Assembly: GCA_933822405.4 (NCBI GenBank)
Contig: CAKOGP040001781.1
Span: forward strand, 1-12,808
Origin: Cylindrotheca closterium
Lineage: Eukaryota; Bacillariophyta; Bacillariophyceae; Bacillariales; Bacillariaceae
Direction of reading: 5' to 3'
DNA length: 12,808 bases
Position 1 is the first letter of the stretch; every line of letters begins with the position of its first letter. Below the pieces are notes generated by a model. It was not told where the DNA came from, ran no database searches, and saw nothing but the letters and a program-made list of their open reading frames with translations. The position numbers and the translations under genes are program-made. Below, piece after piece: positions 7,818 through 12,808 of the stretch.

Positions 7818-8621
7818 GGTGGTCAATGTTGGAGAAATACGCTATAATTTCACACCAACGATTTGAAAAAGATGAAAGAAAGGCGTTGGGTCCCCTGCGA
7901 CATTCGTGTGACGGGTTCGTTCGCCAAAAATATGTTGAAGTAATGATTTTGGAATTGGTTTTGGTGTTGAGTTGATTTTTCGCGTCTTTTGCACCCAACG
8001 TTTCGTAATGTCTTGGGAAATAGCTCGAGATCTTAGATGTGAGGAGGCTTTGAGCAGCTTGCTTCCTGTACTTGGTGTAGGATTATGTATACAGTGAAAG
8101 CTAGCAATTCAAATGTACAACGTCTTGATTGAACGAGACTAACTGAAACGAAGTCCATTCAAACTACATTCATGTTATTTCCTATGACTTGCCACTCCTC
8201 TAATAGAAAAAAAGCACAATCGTATACGGTATGTTTGATGCTTCACTGTCTATTTTGTTTTAACCTGACCAACAGTCCCGCATACTGTAGGTCAACGACG
8301 ATGAGGAGTCACTACTAAAATTTGGGCAGAACCGTTAAAACCAGATCAGCCAATCATCATGCGAGACAATTCTCTATAAAAAAGATTTGATCTCTGACAA
8401 GACTCACTCAGTCGGCCTTTCCAATGCCAGGGATAGTTCGGCATGACGCATGCTAAGATGTCACTCCGGATTCAAAATGGCCGTGGATCGAGAGCACACA
8501 GTTGCCAACAGTTGCTGAAATCTCCTTGCTTTTTACTTCTTGTACTAAGAGGAAATTGGTTTGACATTACTTAGAAATTGCAGTAGAACGAATACATGTT
8601 CCTAGGGGAAGATATTGCCAA
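7818..8621. other. Intergenic, promoter side of the 530-aa gene; nothing firm
   Basis: This lies between the stop of the 625-aa gene and the start of the 530-aa gene. I see no convincing gene on the minus strand. On the plus strand a TATA-like element (ctataaaaaag, about 8375-8385) lies upstream of a 43-codon ATG frame at 8443-8574, which I treat as unproven. No repeats or RNA genes were seen. Confidence 0.5.
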
Positions 8622-10582
8622 TTACATCGATCCACGTGAGAATAGCTTTGACATCTCTCTTACGGATTTTGGCTTTTCTGAATCTTCATTAATGACAGGG
8701 TCTGTCTGGTGGTGCTGCTTGGAGGCCATATCTCTCTCGCTTGGCAGCCGCGAAGACAGCATTGCTGTAAGTTCACGTAAACTCTTTGGGCGTTGAATCG
8801 ATTCACTGGTTTGGCTTGACGAAGAACCTTCGGAATAGGGGTCTTCCAGACTATCAAACGATTCAACATCAAGAAGCTCGATCACTTCAGCTTCTGAACC
8901 TCGGTGTCTTCTCCAGTCCGATACTGCTTGTTTGTCGACATGTGCCCGTTCTTGTAGTTCAGTTTCGTCAGCAGTGTTTTTGGGAGCTGCTATTTCTGGC
9001 GCAGTGAGTTGGTCTTCAACCTCCTCCAAATTGATTACCTCGTGACTGATTTCGGAACCGTCGTCTTCCAAATTCATCTCTTCGTCGATCATTTCAGCCT
9101 TGTCTTGACTCCAAGCTTCCGGTGCTGTTTCCTCCCCTTCATCCTTGCGCGAAGATACATCAGTTGAGATTGAGACGTCCTCCATTGATTCTTCATCAAT
9201 AGTCATTCGGTCTGCCCCAAAGGAGGGAAGAAGGAGACTGTCGTTCTGCGCAGGTGTGCGGTGCTCGTGGTTATAGTGTTCTACACCTCTACTCATATAG
9301 TTTGAGAGAGGACTGACTTCATTTGTCTGCCCAGAGCCGATTGTCATGGTCTCTCCAGTGACAGTACCGTCGCCTGCTTGCTTTTCCAAGTCCTTAACTT
9401 CCATGGTTGGTCCATTTCTGTCCCTTGTTCGGTTTGAAATCACAACGCCAGCAACAAAGAGGGTGAATCCAGTGGCAGCAGCTGCAACCATGACCATGGT
9501 GAAGTTACTATCGGTAGAACCAGCAGACTGCCCCATGATGATTGGGCGCTCGTTGTAGACGTGTGCACCCTTGAAGATGTTTCCGCTACCAAGCTCGCCA
9601 ATGGCGGTATCCGGAGGTGGCGGGTATGGGCCTCTTAACCACTCCATATAGTATTCAATGTGGTCATCATCGAAGATGAGGTGTAGGGTATTTTGTAATT
9701 GTTGACGTGTTGGAACTTCTTGGGAATTGGCGAAGACCACCTTTGGCTGAAACTGTTTCTCGATGGCTTCTCCTTCGTAGATGAAGTTAATGCCGGCAAA
9801 ATCAGTAATGACTTCACGGAGATCTGTGAGTGACGTATCCGGGTACTCGTTCTTGAAACAAAAGTCAATGTACGAGCTTGTCAATTCCAGAAGTTCCGCA
9901 TTTTCAAGAGTTGTAGGCAAACGAACAGCTCCGTCACTGGGGATGTAAAAGAGCATAACGTTATCAAGAACGAAGACATGTTCGTTCATAGCTGTGGGTC
10001 GTTGTGATGGTGAAGCAGTTGGGGCTTCCATGATAGTAGGTTGTGCAGCTAAATTGTTTGAAAAGCGAAAAAACACGATGAGATCACCAAGTCTTCGAAC
10101 CTCAGCATTCAAGATATATTTCAAAACTTACTTATGATGGTTTTCGAATCTTTCTTGTTACCCGCAGTACCGCTACTTCCGCCGTCACTGTCACCACCAC
10201 TACGACTGACCCTCGCACCTTTCCCCCCCTTTCCGCTCATTCCTTTTGACGAAGACGATGAACCCTTGCCACTTCCTCCTTTTCCACTGTGCCCTCCTGC
10301 TTGTCCATTTTTCTTTGAACCCTTGGAAGATGGTCTGGTGGACACGTATTCAAAGTCTTTTGCCGAGTAATCGTGGTGATGTTTAGCGGCAACCACTTCC
10401 ACAGCAGGTTTTTCTACGGTGGTAGTGTTGGTGTCGGCGAATTGAACTTCATCTACTATTGTAGCGTTGGCTTCTTGAAGACTACGAGGAGCTGTGAATC
10501 TGGTAGCACCTCTAATATTCTCTCCTAGAACGCAGGTCGTCCATGATACTCCCAAAAGGAAATAGAAGCTGTATAATTTCAT
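8622..10582 (-). CDS. Type I membrane protein, SAP-like, with Gly/Ser/Lys-rich lumenal region (625 aa)
   Basis: Exon 1 is 10582-10132, the intron 10131-10049 (phase 1) and exon 2 10048-8622, together 626 codons with stop. Parts: signal peptide 1-20 (VLG|ENI); RXL motif RSL at 33-35, the type of site cleaved in diatom silaffins; sequons N39 and N52; Gly/Ser/Lys-rich stretch 85-147 (SGKGGSGKGSSSSSKG); short Pro/Thr spacer 154-170; membrane-proximal domain about 175-313 with PKVVFA (252-257), EVPT and GSGNIFK (304-310); transmembrane helix about 334-354 followed by NRTRDR; acidic cytosolic tail of about 270 residues with TVTGETMT (379-386). Near the C-terminus a 14-residue basic amphipathic motif, PKS[LV]RE[LM].., occurs twice (570-583 and 609-622). 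It is paralogous to the 6144-7817 product. The architecture agrees with silicalemma-associated proteins, a family thought to link silica-vesicle contents to the cytoplasm. Family assignment rests on layout, not on a sequence match. A generic secreted-pathway membrane receptor is the alternative. Confidence 0.85.
10049..10131 (-). other. Intron, 83 nt
   Basis: The donor GTAAGT follows ACCATCATAA and the acceptor AATTTAG precedes CTGCACAACC. Splicing is phase 1 and joins Ile-Ile-Thr-Ala-Gln-Pro-Thr. An unspliced transcript would stop two codons into the intron. Phase, length and location relative to protein parts match the intron of the neighbouring paralogue. Confidence 0.88.
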
Positions 10583-11132
10583 TGTTGATTGATTTCAAGA
10601 CCAAGTGTGTAGCAATCTGGTGAGATGCAATAATGTTCCAGACCTGGCGATGTTGCGACTTGATTTTGTGAGGTGCGTTGGTTTTTCATGCCTATTTAAG
10701 GAGTATGTAATCTACGTGGCTGAATAAAACGCGGTCCGTTGGTGCGACAACCTTGGAGCGTGGTGCGCAGCGCACCGAAAGTTTTCTCACATGTAAAAAA
10801 AAACCCAAGCATAATTGATCATACATAATTTTATATGCCAATTTTGAAACACAATACCAGAACGCCACACGCCACGTACTACTACACATATGATGAATGG
10901 ACAATATAGAGACTGAAGACTTAGATCGTTAACATAAGTTTATTTTTGCTGAAACAGCCATAAGGAGTAATATGAAAACCGGTCTGTGAAATGCTAGTAC
11001 TAGTATTGAATTGTTATCTAGTAGCTACTACCTATACAAAGAAGCATGATTGTAGTTCTTCCATGTTTGGCGCATCAATATAGCGCCATGATAATTCCTG
11101 AATTGATGGATTGAAAAACAGCGGCATAAGAA
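10583..11132. other. Intergenic, promoter of the 625-aa gene and 3' flank of the 303-aa gene
   Basis: I see no coding frame with support. A TATA-like element is listed separately. A small palindromic run (ctagtactag, near 10994) and AT-rich sequence are the only other features noticed. The 70-codon minus frame at 10904-10692 shows no protein-like features. Confidence 0.55.
10691..10701 (-). promoter_or_regulatory. Possible TATA element of the 625-aa gene
   Basis: The minus strand reads CCTTAAATAGG about 110 nt upstream of the ATG at 10582. Spacing is plausible if the 5' leader is about 80 nt. This is one weak AT-rich match with no transcript evidence. Confidence 0.28.
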
Positions 11133-12122
11133 TCAATCATGGAACCTGCAGTTCGCAAGCAAAAATTGTATGTATCTTACCGTTCCCTTGTTGTTGGGCT
11201 CTGTATACTTGTTGGTTTGATGTTTTGGTAATTGAGCTCCATGCTTGGAAATGTAAAGATGAAACCGCAGATTCCCACAAGGACCTTTGCTGCGAGCTGT
11301 CGTACGGAATCCTCCGCCATGAATAGTATGCGCTGGTAATATCAATAGCTTTCCAAAGGGAATGAAGATCAACTGGCCTTTTACTTGCTCGGCATTATCG
11401 TCACTAAATACAACAATTAATGATTTAATGATTTTTAAAAGTAACACACATGCGCATGATCCGCAAGAACAAGCAACTTACCGAGGCCAAACTTGCAAAA
11501 ACATTCCATCTTTTGTTAGGGGGAAGAATCCAACTTTCAAATCTTCCTTGGAATAGTCATTTAGTATCTCCCACATGTAGTCGACATGTGGTGGTTGAGT
11601 CATGGTGTGTTCGGTCGTCAAGAAGGATCCTAGATACTCTTTGGCTTGCAACAAGTCTTGGAGCTGGCCCGAAGACAATCCCAAATGCTCCAGTCCTCGT
11701 TCCGATTGCATGGCATACATCAAATTCTCGTTAAAGTCGGCAACTCGGGCAGTGAACTCCTGGGGAGCTTTATCGTGAATTGCCTCGATTTGGTCCACGG
11801 GAACGTTGTGCAAACTTCCACCAAAGTCTGAAAGCCAATCTTGATTGTGGATAGGATCTTCCAAAATTCGGATACCCGACAACATGCCATGAATTCGAGT
11901 CGGCTTGTCACCTCGATTTGAGAAAGGAGACAGGTTTCCACCAATCATGGATTCCCATACCCGATTGACATCGTCACCGTTGTCAATAGTAAGAGCTTTC
12001 GATTGGTCTTCACTCTTTGTTGACAGATACCGTTCGCTATCATCATGATCAAAAGGAAAAGTTTCATTCTTTTCGAATTGAGAATGAGTCAAGAGAGTAG
12101 TTGCGCGACTATTTGGGGCCAT
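11133..12122 (-). CDS. Putative HxD...H (2OG-Fe(II) oxygenase-like) protein, 303 aa
   Basis: Exon 1 is 12122-11482, the intron 11481-11404 (phase 2) and exon 2 11403-11133, together 304 codons with stop. ATG 12122 opens MAPNSRATTL; I see no signal peptide or transmembrane segment, so it is probably soluble in cytosol or nucleus. The N-terminal 100 residues are acidic and polar. The C-terminal half resembles a double-stranded beta-helix oxygenase: PPHVDYMW gives His179-x-Asp181. About 60 residues later LLILPAHTIHGGGFR supplies candidate distal histidines (His239 or His242), followed by a candidate co-substrate arginine (Arg247, or Arg260 in NLRFHLYI). The spacing fits 2-oxoglutarate/Fe(II) dioxygenases, where HxD and a distal His bind iron. 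The substrate is unknown. Prolyl or lysyl hydroxylation of the neighbours' products is tempting but unsupported, since those are secreted. A cupin with a different activity is the main alternative. Confidence 0.8.
11404..11481 (-). other. Intron, 78 nt
   Basis: The donor is GTAAGT after TGGCCTCG and the acceptor is TTGTATTTAG before TGACGAT. Phase-2 splicing yields Trp-Pro-Arg-Asp-Asp-Asn and connects the HxD half to the distal-His half. Unspliced, the frame stops one codon into the intron. Confidence 0.88.
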
Positions 12123-12724
12123 GCTGTCGAATGCTGATAGGAAGTGCGGGTGTGTTGTGTACTGTGGTGGAAACGCCGATTTATAATGTGATCATGTTCT
12201 GACACGAAATCCATCTTCGTATCTTTTGGTTGACGATGGGATTCTTTGTTTGGACAAAATTAGCTCATTCAACTCTAAGTGCAATGTCCCACATGCCGGC
12301 ATGCGCACTCAACAAGAAGACTGGCTGACTGCGATCTCCAAACTGTACTGTAGCTCTGCGTTGATATGTGCTCATGTCATCTGCCCGAACAGTCCTACCG
12401 AGGTACTTGTACTTTGTACCTTACCGGTGCTTATGTTACGATGATACGTAGTACATGATATATTTTGAAATGAAACAACCGGCATTCAAGAACAGTGTGA
12501 TTTCGGCAGACCAGTCCAATGCTGAGCTACAGTCCGATACCGAATAGACTTGACACCATTCCTCGTTCATGATTTGAATTGGTGCGAGAGCAGTCCAACC
12601 ATGCACATATTAAAATTCAACGGAGGGGAGTGTCTTGGTTGTTAAAATTGAGATCGTGTCGTATGAGTGTTGAGCGGCAAAACAGTAGGCGGGGTGAGTC
12701 GAGAGCGGCTAATTTAGTGTTTAC
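12123..12724. other. Probable divergent promoter region
   Basis: About 600 bp separates the ATG of the oxygenase-like gene (minus) from the possible His-rich gene (plus). No coding frame is convincing here; the 72-codon plus frame at 12226-12444 has no recognisable features. A TATA-like site for the minus gene is listed separately. An AT-rich run near 12606-12616 could serve the plus gene, but this is weak. Confidence 0.45.
12179..12187 (-). promoter_or_regulatory. Possible TATA element of the oxygenase-like gene
   Basis: The minus strand reads ATTATAAAT about 57 nt upstream of the ATG at 12122. That is a reasonable distance for a short leader. It is a single motif match with no transcript evidence. 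Confidence 0.33.
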
Positions 12725-12808
12725 ATGTCATCCTCTCATCATCACCCACACCATAACGGACATCATCACCCATCATGGAAAAATGAGGATTCTCATAAAC
12801 TTCGAGAT
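12725..12808 (+). CDS. Possible His-rich protein, N-terminal fragment
   Basis: ATG 12725 opens 28 codons that stay open to the window edge, beginning MSSSHHHPHHNGHHHP and ending in a charged stretch. An in-frame stop lies 15 bases upstream (taa 12710), so this is the first Met of its frame. A His/Pro-rich start like this is biased composition rather than random, and the gene would diverge from the oxygenase-like gene. Too little is visible for any function. Alternative plus frames are closed or very short (ATG 12775 stops after three codons; ATG 12786 stays open for only seven). Confidence 0.38.
   Translation, partial: MSSSHHHPHHNGHHHPSWKNEDSHKLRD

Noticed and set aside
7818..7826. Extending the 530-aa protein by three codons to 7826.
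   Set aside because: The codon at 7826 is TTG. The ATG at 7817 has a good ACCATGG context and begins a standard signal peptide.
10985..11005. A small palindrome around ctagtactag, considered as a regulatory site or hairpin terminator.
   Set aside because: It is only about ten bases with no loop, flanking repeats or known motif, and could occur by chance.
1..12808. A transposon, viral or bacterial insertion as the source of the unusual giant gene.
   Set aside because: I see no terminal repeats, transposase, integrase or polymerase frame. The giant gene has the secretory and low-complexity style of its neighbours.

Overview
The window looks like nuclear DNA of a diatom, probably a pennate one; I cannot name the species. 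The reasons are short introns of about 80 nt with GTAAGT or GTACGA donors, secreted proteins rich in Ser/Lys/Gly and in Pro-Thr tetrads, and a type I membrane-protein layout like that known from silica-forming compartments of diatoms. Four genes lie head to tail on the minus strand. A possible fifth starts on the plus strand at the right edge.

Layout, left to right. From the left edge to 5308 runs one uninterrupted minus-strand reading frame of at least 1769 codons, whose C-terminus lies outside the window. It encodes a signal peptide, an acidic Asp/Tyr block, two near-identical very basic Val/Lys/Arg plus Tyr modules, a Pro-rich linker, eight 24/25-residue repeats, a long xPTx tetrad array and a Cys-rich domain. 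Next come two divergent paralogues, 6144-7817 (530 aa) and 8622-10582 (625 aa). Each has a signal peptide, a lumenal Ser/Lys/Gly-rich stretch, one phase-1 intron, a roughly 120-residue membrane-proximal domain ending in GNIFK, one transmembrane helix and a long Ser/acid-rich cytosolic tail. At 11133-12122 a two-exon gene encodes a 303-aa protein with an HxD...H pattern, possibly a 2-oxoglutarate/Fe(II)-oxygenase-like fold. At 12725 a His-rich reading frame opens on the plus strand and leaves the window.

How they might work together (inference): the two membrane proteins match the architecture described for silicalemma-associated proteins (SAPs), with a silaffin-like lumenal side and a cytosolic tail that could contact the cytoskeleton. 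The giant neighbour has the properties of a cell-wall, silica-matrix or adhesive protein: polycation blocks, Tyr-rich repeats, mucin-like PT arrays and cysteines. Together they could be a local group of cell-wall morphogenesis genes. The oxygenase-like protein has no visible targeting signal, so a link to the others is speculative.

The largest gene is easy to miss. Its frame runs off the window, and several spurious frames across the same repeats are also long and open. I re-translated the true frame by hand at many points along its length and found it consistent in register. The reading was by eye, so small residue-count errors are possible.
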